This document shows positions 53,952 to 62,596 of a stretch of DNA of 64,000 bases, in pieces (position 1 is the stretch's first letter; each line of letters begins with the position of its first letter). The DNA comes from Croceivirga radicis. GTDB taxonomy: Bacteria > Bacteroidota > Bacteroidia > Flavobacteriales > Flavobacteriaceae. Location: positions 124,001 to 188,000 of the forward strand of contig NZ_MTBC01000007.1 in assembly GCF_002072105.2 (NCBI RefSeq). The letters run 5' to 3'. A program made the translations under genes and the position numbers. The notes beneath the pieces were generated by a model that saw only the letters and a program-made list of their open reading frames with translations, did no database searches and had not been told where the DNA came from.

Positions 53952-54446
53952 ATGAAGCGATTGCTATATGTTTTGATCGTAGCGTTTTTAGTTCAATTTT
54001 CGTCTTGTGAAAAGGATGATATCTGTGTGGCAGGAGATACACCTCTATTGATGTTAGGCTTTTACGACTATGAAGAGCCAGAAACAGAAAAATCTGTACC
54101 TAACCTAAGGTCTACGGAAACTTTATCTAATTTGGTGGTTAACACCCTTGGCAACAAAACCACGGATAGCTTACCGCTCCGTACAGATGCCTCTAGTACT
54201 ACTTTTGTCTTACACAATAATTATAGTGTTGCAGAAGACGGTACAGTTAATGGAAATCCAGACACGGTTACGTTTACCTATTCGGTAGAAGAAGAATTCT
54301 TATCTACTGCATGTGGGTATATAGCAAATTATAATGAGCTTACCGCAGCCCTTACATCGGATACGGGTAATTGGATAGATAGTATAGCCGTAGAAGTAAC
54401 TTTAGTTAAAAGAGACACGTTAACCCATGTTAAGATATTTCATTAA
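53952..54446 (+). CDS. DUF6452 family lipoprotein
   Basis: A 164-residue protein from the ATG at 53952 (the open frame back to 53919 overlaps rlmD). Signal with a lipobox ending in QFSSC (about C19), then EKDDICVAGDTPLLMLGFYDYEEP, typical of DUF6452, and beta-rich sequence to the end. It overlaps the DUF6048 gene by 20 bases; the pair occurs together behind rlmD-type genes in flavobacteria, as far as I recall. Function unknown. Confidence 0.8.
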   Translation: MKRLLYVLIVAFLVQFSSCEKDDICVAGDTPLLMLGFYDYEEPETEKSVPNLRSTETLSNLVVNTLGNKTTDSLPLRTDASSTTFVLHNNYSVAEDGTVNGNPDTVTFTYSVEEEFLSTACGYIANYNELTAALTSDTGNWIDSIAVEVTLVKRDTLTHVKIFH

Positions 54447-55200
54447 GCTGCTAATCTTTTTGGTTTTGTTTAGCCATAATAGCTTTGCCCAAACCAAGAC
54501 CATAGACCTTCAAGAAAAGGATACAATAACCAGAAAATACGCCTATGGCCTACGCATTGGGGTAGACCTAAGTAGACAAGTACAAGGATTTTTAGACGAT
54601 GATTATAGCGGACTAGAATTAGTTGCTGATTACAGGTTAAACGATAAATGGTATTTGGCGGCAGAAGTAGGTAAAGAAGAAAAAACAAAGGACGAAAATA
54701 TAGGCAATTCTGTCTTATACGATTACACCGTTTCTGGTAATTACATTAAGTTGGGGGCAGATTACAATACCTATGGCAATTGGTACGGCATGAGTAATTT
54801 AATTACCGTTGGTGGCCGTGTAGCGCATAGTTCTTTTTCCAATACGGTAAACAATTTTAGTTTTTATAACGAAAACCGAACATATGCGCCAGAAGGGGAT
54901 TTTGTTTTAGGCAGCAACACGCCTACGGAATATGATGGATTGAGTGCCACTTGGTTAGAATTTGTTCTTGGCTTAAAACATGAGGTTTTCAACAATGTGT
55001 ATTTGGGAATGAGTGTTAGAATGGCCCACTTACTATCTAACAAAGAAGCAGATAATTTTAATAACCTATGGATTCCTGGCTTTAATAAAGTTACGGAAGA
55101 TGCTAAATGGGGCGTTGGCTACAACTATTCTATTTCCTATTTTATTCCCCTATATAAAAAGACAAAAAAACCAAAAAAGGATTCGGAAAAAGAGGAATAA
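54427..55200 (+). CDS. DUF6048 family outer-membrane-type protein
   Basis: A 257-residue exported protein (signal about 1-21, FSHNSFAQ). The body alternates amphipathic strands with aromatic girdles (YAYGLRIGVDLSRQVQGF, LELVADYRLNDKWYLAAEVG, WYGMSNLITVGGRVAHSSF, WGVGYNYSISYFIPL), as in a small outer-membrane beta-barrel; the tail after the last strand is basic and charged (KKTKKPKKDSEKEE). It overlaps the DUF6452 lipoprotein gene by 20 bases, suggesting a lipoprotein-barrel pair. Function unknown. Confidence 0.8.
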   Translation: MLRYFIKLLIFLVLFSHNSFAQTKTIDLQEKDTITRKYAYGLRIGVDLSRQVQGFLDDDYSGLELVADYRLNDKWYLAAEVGKEEKTKDENIGNSVLYDYTVSGNYIKLGADYNTYGNWYGMSNLITVGGRVAHSSFSNTVNNFSFYNENRTYAPEGDFVLGSNTPTEYDGLSATWLEFVLGLKHEVFNNVYLGMSVRMAHLLSNKEADNFNNLWIPGFNKVTEDAKWGVGYNYSISYFIPLYKKTKKPKKDSEKEE

Positions 55201-55239
55201 ATTACGCAGTTATTCCAGCGGTATAGTTAAACTTGTACT

Positions 55240-55953
55240 ATGCAATTGGCATTGTTACAAATAAGGTCAGAGGTTGGCGCTATCCAATACAATCTAAAAA
55301 AACACAAGGAATGGGTAACCAGAGCTTGTGTGCAAACTACTGACTTAATTATTTTTCCTGAATTATCCTTAACGGGATATACAACCAAACAGGCCAACAA
55401 TATAGCACTTACTAGACAGGACCCAGTTTGGGGTGTATTTTCAAAACTAAGTAATCAACACAATACAACTATAGTAGTAGGTAGCCCGCTTGGTACCATT
55501 AAAAAGCCAAAAATAGCTGCTTTTATTACCAAGCCACAACAAAAAACAGAATGCTATGCCAAGCATCTTTTACATGTAGATGAACAACCCTTTTTTGATA
55601 ACGGTATATCCTTTAAGGTCTTTTACATAGCGGGTAAAAAGATTGTATTTTTTATTTGTTATGAAAGCTTCACAATAGACGCCCATGAATTTATTAACAA
55701 ACAAAAACCAGACTTAGTGTTGGCATCTGCAGCTAAAACAAAAAAAGCTATGATAAGTAGTTATGACTATTTACAGCAACTAGCCAAAAATACGGTTACA
55801 CCTATTGGTATTGTAAATTGTGTGGGGCCCTGCGAGGGGTTTATTGGTGGTGGGCGTAGTGCTTTTTGGGATGAAAATGGAAAACTAATTCGTGCTTTAG
55901 CGGAAGATGAGGGTATTTTAAGAATATCCCTAAAACAAAATAGTCCCAACTAA
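55240..55953 (+). CDS. Nitrilase-superfamily carbon-nitrogen hydrolase
   Basis: A 237-residue amidase-type enzyme. The triad is E41 in IIFPELSLTGY, K108 in CYAKHLLHVDE and C140 in VFFICYESF. The length is near the minimum for the family (relatives are often 250-280). No signal peptide. The substrate is unknown; simple amides or carbamoyl compounds are usual. A hairpin overlaps its stop codon. Confidence 0.88.
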   Translation: MQLALLQIRSEVGAIQYNLKKHKEWVTRACVQTTDLIIFPELSLTGYTTKQANNIALTRQDPVWGVFSKLSNQHNTTIVVGSPLGTIKKPKIAAFITKPQQKTECYAKHLLHVDEQPFFDNGISFKVFYIAGKKIVFFICYESFTIDAHEFINKQKPDLVLASAAKTKKAMISSYDYLQQLAKNTVTPIGIVNCVGPCEGFIGGGRSAFWDENGKLIRALAEDEGILRISLKQNSPN

Positions 55954-55962
55954 TGTTGGGAC
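55943..55962. terminator. Hairpin between convergent genes
   Basis: GTCCCAAC / GTTGGGAC around TAAT, overlapping the nitrilase stop. On the minus strand it is followed by TATTTTGTTTT, so it best serves the DUF5606 gene and may act both ways. Confidence 0.65.
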
Positions 55963-55989
55963 CATATTAATTGTATACTTAAAAACGTA

Positions 55990-56412
55990 CTACTCTTCTT
56001 CCGAACTTTCTTCCTCTATAGCCGGTGCAAATTCGGTAATACCATTGTCATGCAGTAGGTTATACCACTGTATAATTTTCTTGATATCACTGGCGTACAC
56101 CCTATCTTCATCGTAGTTAGGTAGAATTTCAAAAAAATATTCTTCTAACTTTATTTTTTCGTCTTTGTGATGTACGGCTGTTTTACCCCCATTTTCTTTA
56201 TCCTTGATTTTCTGAAAAACCTCTCTTAATGGAACTTCTTCCTCCAAGGTATAAATGGCAATTTCAGACAGTACGCTTACGTTGTTTCTAAAACCAACGG
56301 TAATTCTTTTCCCGTCTATTAAAGATTCTCCAACAAAACCGGAACGGGTCTGTGTTATTAATTTATACAATCCTGGTTTTCCACCGATAGATAATATTTT
56401 CTCCAACGCCAT
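55990..56412 (-). CDS. DUF5606 family protein
   Basis: A 140-residue cytoplasmic protein. MALEKILSIGGKPGLYKLITQTRSGFVGES is the hallmark opening of DUF5606 proteins of Bacteroidota; later blocks are YTLEEEVPLREVFQKIK and YFFEILPNYDEDRVYASDIKKIIQWYN. The tail is Glu-rich. Conserved next to def and ruvX in related genomes as I recall. Function unknown. Confidence 0.85.
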   Translation of the reverse strand: MALEKILSIGGKPGLYKLITQTRSGFVGESLIDGKRITVGFRNNVSVLSEIAIYTLEEEVPLREVFQKIKDKENGGKTAVHHKDEKIKLEEYFFEILPNYDEDRVYASDIKKIIQWYNLLHDNGITEFAPAIEEESSEEE

Positions 56413-56466
56413 GTTTATCTAAATTTATGCGCGCAAATTTATGCTTTTATAAAAACTGCCCAAGTA

Positions 56467-57057
56467 TTAACGCCCTTTTTTCAACAAAGGAAAACGCATT
56501 TTGTACTCAACCCTAATCTTTCCTTTGGCTATTTTGTCTAATCTACTCTTTAACAAACGCTTTTTTAAAGATGATAATTTATCCGTGAATAGCACACCTT
56601 CTATGTGGTCATATTCATGCTGTATTACCCGCGCTAACAAACCATCATATTCTTCAGTATGTGTATTGAACGCTTCGTCTTGGTAGGTTATCTTAATCTT
56701 TGGTTTTCTATAGACATCTTCCCTAACATCGGGTATACTCAAACAACCCTCGTTAAATCCCCATTCCTCACCAGTCTCCTCTTCAATTTTTGCATTGATG
56801 AAAACCTTTTTAAAACCATTTAATTGCTTACTTTCTTCTTCAGATAAATCTTCGTCATTGGAAAAAGGGGTAGTATCCACCAAAAAAATACGAATGGGAA
56901 GTCCAACCTGTGGTGCGGCCAAACCCACACCACTTGCATTATACATGGTCTCCCACATATTTTGCAAAAGTGAATCCAAATTGGGATATTCTTTTGTTAT
57001 CTCAGATGCTTTTTTTCTTAAAACTGGGTCTCCGTAAGCCGTAATTGGTAAAATCAT
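56467..57057 (-). CDS. def: Peptide deformylase
   Basis: Removes the N-formyl group from new proteins. The 196-residue enzyme has all three motifs: GVGLAAPQVG (43-52), EGCLSIP with metal ligand C105, and QHEYDH with H147, E148 and H151. An acidic insertion of about 18 residues (SNDEDLSEEESKQLNGFKK, about 66-84) follows the second strand, as in other Bacteroidota enzymes. It lies three bases after ruvX on the same strand, so the two are cotranscribed. Confidence 0.96.
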   Translation of the reverse strand: MILPITAYGDPVLRKKASEITKEYPNLDSLLQNMWETMYNASGVGLAAPQVGLPIRIFLVDTTPFSNDEDLSEEESKQLNGFKKVFINAKIEEETGEEWGFNEGCLSIPDVREDVYRKPKIKITYQDEAFNTHTEEYDGLLARVIQHEYDHIEGVLFTDKLSSLKKRLLKSRLDKIAKGKIRVEYKMRFPLLKKGR

Positions 57058-57060
57058 ATG

Positions 57061-57471
57061 CTATTTTCTCTCTAAATAAGATTGTAAAATTAAGGTAGCG
57101 CTTATCTGGTCTACCAAAGCTTTATCTTGTCTTTTTTTCTTTTTTAATCCACCATCTATCATAGTACGCACTGCCAATTTAGAGGTAAACCTTTCATCTT
57201 GCCGCTCTACGGATAAATTGGGGAAATTTTGTTGAAATTTAGCAAGAAATGCTTTGATAAGCTTTTCAGATTCAGAGGCGGAACCATCCATCTGTTTAGG
57301 CTCTCCTACAATAACCTTCTCCACATTTTCTTGCGCAAAATAATTTTTAAGAAATGGAATTAGATCTTTGGTTGCTACCGTTGTTAAACCAGATGCAATT
57401 AATTGTATTTCGTCTGTTACGGCAATACCTGTTCTTACCTTACCATAATCCAATGCCATTAACCTTGCCAC
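57061..57471 (-). CDS. ruvX: Holliday junction resolvase-like RuvX (YqgF)
   Basis: A 136-residue RNase H-fold protein with MALDYGKVRTGIAVTDE (catalytic Asp), the EKVIVGEPKQMDGS strand, and VERQDERFTSKLAV with the second acidic site; DKALVDQISATLILQSYL ends it. YqgF proteins act in pre-16S rRNA processing. Upstream, minus-strand TATTTTTG at 57495-57488 is a likely -7 box. It starts a ruvX-def run. Confidence 0.93.
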   Translation of the reverse strand: MARLMALDYGKVRTGIAVTDEIQLIASGLTTVATKDLIPFLKNYFAQENVEKVIVGEPKQMDGSASESEKLIKAFLAKFQQNFPNLSVERQDERFTSKLAVRTMIDGGLKKKKRQDKALVDQISATLILQSYLERK

Positions 57472-57487
57472 AAAATCTAAATTTTGG

Positions 57488-57495
57488 CAAAAATA
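57488..57495 (-). promoter_or_regulatory. -7 box for ruvX-def
   Basis: TATTTTTG on the minus strand, 16 bases before the ruvX ATG. No clear -33 TTG. Confidence 0.45.
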
Positions 57496-57573
57496 GCCTT
57501 AAAAATGTTATGCATTTAAAATTAGGCGGAATTATTGTCTTTCTAAAACTATCTTTACAACAAAATTGAAGTA

Positions 57574-58389
57574 ATGACAGAACTTAAAGCCCTTATAGAG
57601 AAAGCTTGGGATAATCGCGATTTATTAAAAGAAGAAGCAACCCAAAACGCTATAAGAAAAGTTATAGACTTAATAGATGAAGGTACTTTACGTTGTGCCG
57701 AACCAACAGCAGATGGTTGGCAGATAAACGAATGGGTTAAAAAAGGTGTAGTGCTATATTTTCCAATTCAACAAATGGAAGTTTTAGAGGCAGGTATTTT
57801 TGAATACCACGACAAAATTCCGTTAAAAAAAGGTTACAAAGAAAAGGGTATACGTGTAGTACCACATGCGGTTGCTAGACACGGGGCCTACATCTCTAAA
57901 GGCACCATTTTAATGCCTAGTTATGTAAACATAGGTGCCTACGTTGATGAAGGTACTATGGTAGATACATGGGCCACCGTAGGTAGCTGTGCCCAAATAG
58001 GTAAAAACGTTCACTTAAGTGGAGGTGTTGGTATTGGTGGTGTATTAGAGCCATTGCAAGCTGCTCCCGTAATTATAGAAGACAATGCTTTTATTGGCTC
58101 TAGATGTATTGTTGTAGAAGGTGTACGCGTAGAGAAAGAAGCTGTTTTGGGCGCTAACGTTGTTTTGACCGCATCTACAAAGATTATTGATGTTACGGGC
58201 AATGAACCTGTAGAAATGAAGGGGAGAGTTCCGGCACGCTCCGTGGTAATTCCTGGTAGCTACACTAAAAAATTTGCCGCAGGAGAATACCAAGTACCTT
58301 GTGCTTTAATAATTGGTAAGCGAAAGGAAAGTACCGATAAGAAAACTAGTTTAAACGATGCCCTTCGTGAACACGATGTAGCGGTTTAA
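57574..58389 (+). CDS. dapD: 2,3,4,5-tetrahydropyridine-2,6-dicarboxylate N-succinyltransferase
   Basis: Succinyl branch of lysine and diaminopimelate synthesis. The 271-residue protein begins with ELKALIEKAWDNRDLL and folds into a left-handed beta helix at about 100-230 with hexapeptide repeats (GTILMPSYVNIGAYVDEGTM, AQIGKNVHLSGGVGIGG, GVRVEKEAVLGANVVL). ARHGAYI and the PARSVVIPGSYTKKF end are typical of DapD. It gives the meso-DAP of peptidoglycan. Single gene between ruvX and the glycan cluster. Confidence 0.95.
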   Translation: MTELKALIEKAWDNRDLLKEEATQNAIRKVIDLIDEGTLRCAEPTADGWQINEWVKKGVVLYFPIQQMEVLEAGIFEYHDKIPLKKGYKEKGIRVVPHAVARHGAYISKGTILMPSYVNIGAYVDEGTMVDTWATVGSCAQIGKNVHLSGGVGIGGVLEPLQAAPVIIEDNAFIGSRCIVVEGVRVEKEAVLGANVVLTASTKIIDVTGNEPVEMKGRVPARSVVIPGSYTKKFAAGEYQVPCALIIGKRKESTDKKTSLNDALREHDVAV

Positions 58390-58392
58390 ACC

Positions 58393-59430
58393 TTAGACTA
58401 ACTGTAATGCTTTGCCCATGGCCGTTTCCAAAAAATGTCCTTGGGCAATTTTTTCTCTAGTCACCGCTACTTTTGTAAGCATTTTTTGGTAATCACTTTC
58501 TGAAATTGCAGCTATTTTTTTGGACAATTCTTCTAAGGATTCTATAGTAAAACCTATGCCCTCTTCTTCTACCAATGTGGCTACCGCAGCCTTTTTCCAA
58601 ATAATTAATGGTAGCCCGGCCAATAAGTATAATGAGGTTTTATGCGGATTATTAAATTGAACATAGTTGCCAAAAGCACCATCGCAGCGGTTTACCGCAT
58701 TACCGTTCCATACCAAACCAAAATTTCCTTTTACATGGTTTAAAACCTCATCTGGAGCAAAACTCCCATGGTAGTTTAAAATTGATTTTTTTTGCACCTT
58801 CTCCTTTTGAAAACCACCGCCATAAAGTTCCAATCTAAAACCCGGTTCTTTTAATGCATTCAATTTGTACAAAAATGCACTCTTTTCCATCCCAAGACCA
58901 CCGGCAAATACAATCTTGGTTCCTTTTGCTGTAGGTAAGACCGGTAAGCGCTGATCTGGTTTTAATAAATAATCAAAAAGATAGTTAGAAACCAATTCAC
59001 CTTTAAAACCGTTGGCTTTAAACCAAGATAACATGGCTTTATTATGTACAACCAAAACGTCTGCCCTATTGAATAATTTCATTTCTTTGGCAACCTCCTT
59101 GTTCTTTCCCATAAGGGTTTTAACATCGTGTACAATTAAAATTATTTTGCACCCCTTAGCTTTGGCCCATTTGGTTTTGTATCCATAAAATTTGCTTAGT
59201 GGATACTGCATTACCAATGTAGACCTTTTAGGTAATGTTAATAGCCCTTTGGTGATACCCAAAAAACTAATTACGGCACCCAAAGCGGAACTTCTATAAT
59301 TGGATTGCTTAAACCCTAAATTATAAATACCCATTTGGTCCAAAATCATTTCGCAATCCATTTTTGGTTTGGATGCTGCATTTTTGGCAAACTTGTAGTT
59401 CCTTGAGATATAATAAACGTTCTTGGTCAC
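58393..59430 (-). CDS. Glycosyltransferase, galactofuranosyltransferase-like
   Basis: A 345-residue GT-B-type transferase. MTKNVYYISRNYKFAKNAASK and YPLSKFYGYKTKWAKAKGCKIILIVHDV resemble bacterial beta-1,6-galactofuranosyltransferases (WbbI-like). The C-terminal half has FAGGLGMEKSAF, LELYGGG and the donor-site region NGNAVNRCDGAFGNYVQFNNPHKTSLYLLAGLPLIIW. It is divergent from glf, whose product UDP-galactofuranose would be its donor, which strengthens the call. The acceptor glycan is unknown. Confidence 0.78.
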   Translation of the reverse strand: MTKNVYYISRNYKFAKNAASKPKMDCEMILDQMGIYNLGFKQSNYRSSALGAVISFLGITKGLLTLPKRSTLVMQYPLSKFYGYKTKWAKAKGCKIILIVHDVKTLMGKNKEVAKEMKLFNRADVLVVHNKAMLSWFKANGFKGELVSNYLFDYLLKPDQRLPVLPTAKGTKIVFAGGLGMEKSAFLYKLNALKEPGFRLELYGGGFQKEKVQKKSILNYHGSFAPDEVLNHVKGNFGLVWNGNAVNRCDGAFGNYVQFNNPHKTSLYLLAGLPLIIWKKAAVATLVEEEGIGFTIESLEELSKKIAAISESDYQKMLTKVAVTREKIAQGHFLETAMGKALQLV

Positions 59431-59453
59431 AACTGAATTTTAAAAAGATTTTT

Positions 59454-59525
59454 CAAAGATATTACTATACATATCAATTTAAGGTAGCTAATACCCATCT
59501 AAAAGTAAACTTGAGGTTATCTTTG
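59454..59525. promoter_or_regulatory. Divergent -7 boxes between galactofuranose genes
   Basis: TATCTTTG occurs on both strands: minus at 59461-59454 for the glycosyltransferase and plus at 59518-59525 for glf. Neither has a clear -33 TTG at the usual distance. The identical box on both sides may reflect joint control. Confidence 0.5.
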
Positions 59526-59553
59526 AGGAGAATTTTTTACATAACTGTATTTA

Positions 59554-60654
59554 ATGTACGATTATCTTATTGTTGGCGCTGGTTTGTATGGGGCTGTGTT
59601 TGCGCATGAAGCCAAAAAAAATGGAAAAACCTGTTTGGTAATAGACAAAAGAAAACACTTAGGTGGTAATATTTATTGTGAAAACATAGAGGGTATCAAC
59701 GTGCATAAATATGGTGCACATATTTTTCATACCAACGATAAAAACATCTGGGACTATGTAAATTCGTTTGTTCCATTTAATAGATATACCAATTCTCCGT
59801 TGGCAAATTACAAGGGGCAACTTTATAATTTGCCATTCAACATGAATACATTTTATCAGCTATGGCAAGTAAAGACGCCACAGGAGGCACTTACCATTAT
59901 TGAAAAACAAACTTCTAAATACAAAGAAAAAGAACCTACTAATTTAGAAGAGCAAGCTTTAGGGTTGGTTGGAGAAGATATCTATACTAAACTCATAAAA
60001 GGTTATACGGAAAAACAATGGGGACGCAAAGCTACCGATCTGCCCGCGTTTATTATAAAACGTTTGCCTTTAAGATTTACATTTGATAACAACTATTTTA
60101 ATGACACCTATCAGGGCATACCCATTGGAGGATATAATAGGCTAATTAATGGCCTATTAGCTGATATTACGTGTAGAACAAATGTTGACTTTTTTGAACA
60201 AAAAGAAGAATTACAAAAGCTAGCGCATAAAACGGTTTTTACAGGTAAAATTGATTCTTATTTTGATTATAAATTTGGGCAATTGGAATATAGAAGCCTA
60301 CGTTTTGAACATGAAATATTAGACATTCCAAATTACCAGGGCAACGCGGTGGTTAATTATACCGAAGCTTCTATACCCTATACCCGGATATTAGAACACA
60401 AGCATTTTGAATTTGGCAAACAACCAAAAACGGTCATTACCAAGGAATATCCTCTAGAGGCTGGCATTAAAAACGAACCTTACTATCCTGTTAACGATGC
60501 CCCAAACACCCAACGCTACAATAAGTACAAGGAATTAGCCAAAAATGAAAAAAATGTAATATTTGGTGGCAGATTGGCGGAATATAAATATTATGATATG
60601 CATCAAGTAATTGGCAGTGCATTGGCCAAAACCAGAAAGATTTTTAGTCCGTAA
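59554..60654 (+). CDS. glf: UDP-galactopyranose mutase
   Basis: FAD enzyme that interconverts UDP-galactopyranose and UDP-galactofuranose. The 366-residue protein begins with the FAD motif YLIVGAGLYGAVFAHEA, then IDKRKHLGGNIYCE and GINVHKYGAHIFHTND; KGYTEKQWGRKATDLPAFI carries conserved active-site residues. The end FGGRLAEYKYYDMHQVIG is the usual mutase close. Its presence shows galactofuranose in a surface glycan. It is not directly joined to the next glycosyltransferase (176-base gap). Confidence 0.95.
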   Translation: MYDYLIVGAGLYGAVFAHEAKKNGKTCLVIDKRKHLGGNIYCENIEGINVHKYGAHIFHTNDKNIWDYVNSFVPFNRYTNSPLANYKGQLYNLPFNMNTFYQLWQVKTPQEALTIIEKQTSKYKEKEPTNLEEQALGLVGEDIYTKLIKGYTEKQWGRKATDLPAFIIKRLPLRFTFDNNYFNDTYQGIPIGGYNRLINGLLADITCRTNVDFFEQKEELQKLAHKTVFTGKIDSYFDYKFGQLEYRSLRFEHEILDIPNYQGNAVVNYTEASIPYTRILEHKHFEFGKQPKTVITKEYPLEAGIKNEPYYPVNDAPNTQRYNKYKELAKNEKNVIFGGRLAEYKYYDMHQVIGSALAKTRKIFSP

Positions 60655-60783
60655 GCAAAAGTCTATTTTATAAATTTCACAAGATTGCACGCAACCTTTT
60701 AATAAAATAAGACTCTATTAGCAGACTCATTAGTTTGTAAGAAAAAGTAACACTTATACAATTTAATTGTTGTTTTTAAGTTA

Positions 60784-60791
60784 TAATTTTG
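60784..60791 (+). promoter_or_regulatory. -7 box for WaaE-like glycosyltransferase gene
   Basis: TAATTTTG, 39 bases before the TTG start at 60831; TTG triplets upstream are too near to be a normal -33 element. Confidence 0.4.
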
Positions 60792-60830
60792 CGAGCACAA
60801 AACGAACATAACCATAAATTTCGTTAGCAA

Positions 60831-61625
60831 TTGAACAACTCTGACCAAAAAATTACCGCACTAATAATAACCTACAATGAAATTGAACACATTAAAATGT
60901 GTTTAGATTCCATACGGTTTGCAGATGAGATTATTGTGGTGGATTCTTTTAGTACGGACGGGACTTACGAATACCTTTTAGAACAAGAGAACGTTAACGT
61001 AATTCAGCATCCATTTAGCAACTTTACAGCCCAGAAATCTTTTGCTTTAGAAAAAGCAACTAACAATTGGGTGCTCTTTATAGATGCAGACGAAGTGGTT
61101 ACAGACAAGCTGGCTAGTGAAATTAAAGACACGGTAAACAAACCTGATGCCCTCGCTGCCTATTGGTTTTATAGAACGTTTATGTTCAAAACAGAACGGT
61201 TGCGTTTTAGCGGCTGGCAAACCGATAAAAATATAAGATTATTCCAAAAGAACAAATGCCGTTTTACAGATGCAAAATTAGTTCATGAAACCCTTGAGGT
61301 AGATGGCACAACTGGCATATTAAAAGAAAAACTTACCCATTACTGTTATAAAAATTATGCAGATTACAAAGGTAAAATGCTCAGTTATGGTAGGCTTAAA
61401 GCAAAAGAAGCGTTCTATAAAGAAAAACAGTTTAACTATTGTTTATTCATTTTTAAGCCTTTTTGGAAATTTGTACACCATTACCTCATACGTTTGGGCT
61501 TTTTAGATGGTAAAAAAGGAATTATTATCAGCTATTTAAATGCATTGAGTGTTTGGGAGCGTTACCGCGAACTTAAAAGGCTTAGAAAAAAGAACGAGAT
61601 AGCCTACCTATTGGTAATGCCTTAA
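60831..61625 (+). CDS. GT2 glycosyltransferase, WaaE/KdtX-like
   Basis: A 264-residue GT-A enzyme. ITALIITYNEIEHIKMCLDS and DEIIVVDSFSTDGTYEY open it; FTAQKSFALEKATNNWVLFIDADEVV gives the DAD motif, and ETLEVDGTTG, HYCYKNYADY and GWQTDKNIRLF are as in WaaE/KdtX LPS-core glucosyltransferases. The start is a TTG; no upstream ATG is in frame, and the next in-frame Met is within the catalytic domain. It overlaps the next, convergent gene by four bases. Confidence 0.86.
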   Translation: MNNSDQKITALIITYNEIEHIKMCLDSIRFADEIIVVDSFSTDGTYEYLLEQENVNVIQHPFSNFTAQKSFALEKATNNWVLFIDADEVVTDKLASEIKDTVNKPDALAAYWFYRTFMFKTERLRFSGWQTDKNIRLFQKNKCRFTDAKLVHETLEVDGTTGILKEKLTHYCYKNYADYKGKMLSYGRLKAKEAFYKEKQFNYCLFIFKPFWKFVHHYLIRLGFLDGKKGIIISYLNALSVWERYRELKRLRKKNEIAYLLVMP

Positions 61626-62458
61626 TCCTTCTGTATTCCATAAGGTGTCCAAACCTTTTTTTTGGTACGTGTTGCTTTTCTTATTGCGGCGTTTTTAGCT
61701 AAAGACTCTGGTGTTTTATAACCGCGTTTATGATCCAAGTGCACACAAACGGCACTATATCTTAATTGTTTGGACTTTATTCCAAAATTAAACAAACGTT
61801 CTCCCAATTCCCTATCCTGTCCACCGTATTGCATGCGCTCATCAAAGCCGTTTACGTTCAAGATGTCTTTTTTCCAACCAGAACTGTTGTGCCCGTTCCA
61901 ACTGGCATTGGTAGGGGTAAATGCATTTAGAAATCTCGAAACCAACCCTTTTGCCGTAAGTTTGTTATTTTTAAATGTCTTGGGTATTCCTTTTTCTTTG
62001 AGCCAATTAATATTAAAACAGTTTTGTTGTTTTATGTCCTCCTCAGAAATCATCTTAGAAATGTTCATAGGTAACATATAATACCCCCCAGATATAAAAT
62101 AACCTGGCTTTTTGTTAAGATAGTGCACATGCACAAAATCCTCTCTAGGAATGCAATCACCATCTGTCATTATAATATAATCGGTAGTACAGGCCACTAC
62201 CGCTTTGTTTAATATTCTCGATTTTTGAAAACCTTCGTCCTCTTGCCACACATGAACAATTGGATAGAAAACAGTTTTTTTCATTTCATCCAAAAGAGCT
62301 TTAGTCTTGGGTCCAGAACCATCATCTGCAACAACAACTTCAAAATCTTTATAAATTTGGCAATTAAAACCCCAAAGCACTTTTTGCAACCAAGCTTCAG
62401 AATTATAAGTGCTAATTACTATAGAAATTTTTGGATTTACCGGAATACTCTTCTCCAT
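61622..62458 (-). CDS. GT2 family glycosyltransferase
   Basis: From the ATG at 62458 it has 278 residues. ISIVISTYNSEAWLQKVLWGF and FEVVVADDGSGPKT form the nucleotide site; IIMTDGDCIPREDFVHVH has the DxD, and the galactosyltransferase-type block VNGFDERMQYGGQDRELGERLFNFG follows. The C-terminal RKATRTKKKVWTPYG is basic. The frame is open for eight more codons upstream, but that part crosses a TATTTTTG box that ends five bases before the ATG. It faces the WaaE-like gene and belongs to the surface-glycan cluster. Confidence 0.86.
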   Translation of the reverse strand: MEKSIPVNPKISIVISTYNSEAWLQKVLWGFNCQIYKDFEVVVADDGSGPKTKALLDEMKKTVFYPIVHVWQEDEGFQKSRILNKAVVACTTDYIIMTDGDCIPREDFVHVHYLNKKPGYFISGGYYMLPMNISKMISEEDIKQQNCFNINWLKEKGIPKTFKNNKLTAKGLVSRFLNAFTPTNASWNGHNSSGWKKDILNVNGFDERMQYGGQDRELGERLFNFGIKSKQLRYSAVCVHLDHKRGYKTPESLAKNAAIRKATRTKKKVWTPYGIQKD

Positions 62459-62463
62459 GGGTT

Positions 62464-62471
62464 CAAAAATA
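62464..62471 (-). promoter_or_regulatory. -7 box just before GT2 gene
   Basis: TATTTTTG on the minus strand, then AACCC and the ATG at 62458. A second match, TACCTTTG, lies at 62487-62480. Neither has a clear -33 TTG. Confidence 0.4.
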
Positions 62472-62596
62472 ATAAACCGCAAAGGTATATCTTTGGTTTT
62501 CTTAAAACATAAGAATATTAAATAGTCTTAAAACTTAATCCTAGAGTTCATAAAAAACTTGTAATGACCTTCATGATTTACATCAACTTAGTTTAA

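Noticed and set aside
60660-60714. Imperfect inverted repeat AGTCTATTTTAT / ATAAAATAAGACT after glf
   Set aside because: Long loop and a bulge; too AT-rich to separate from chance.
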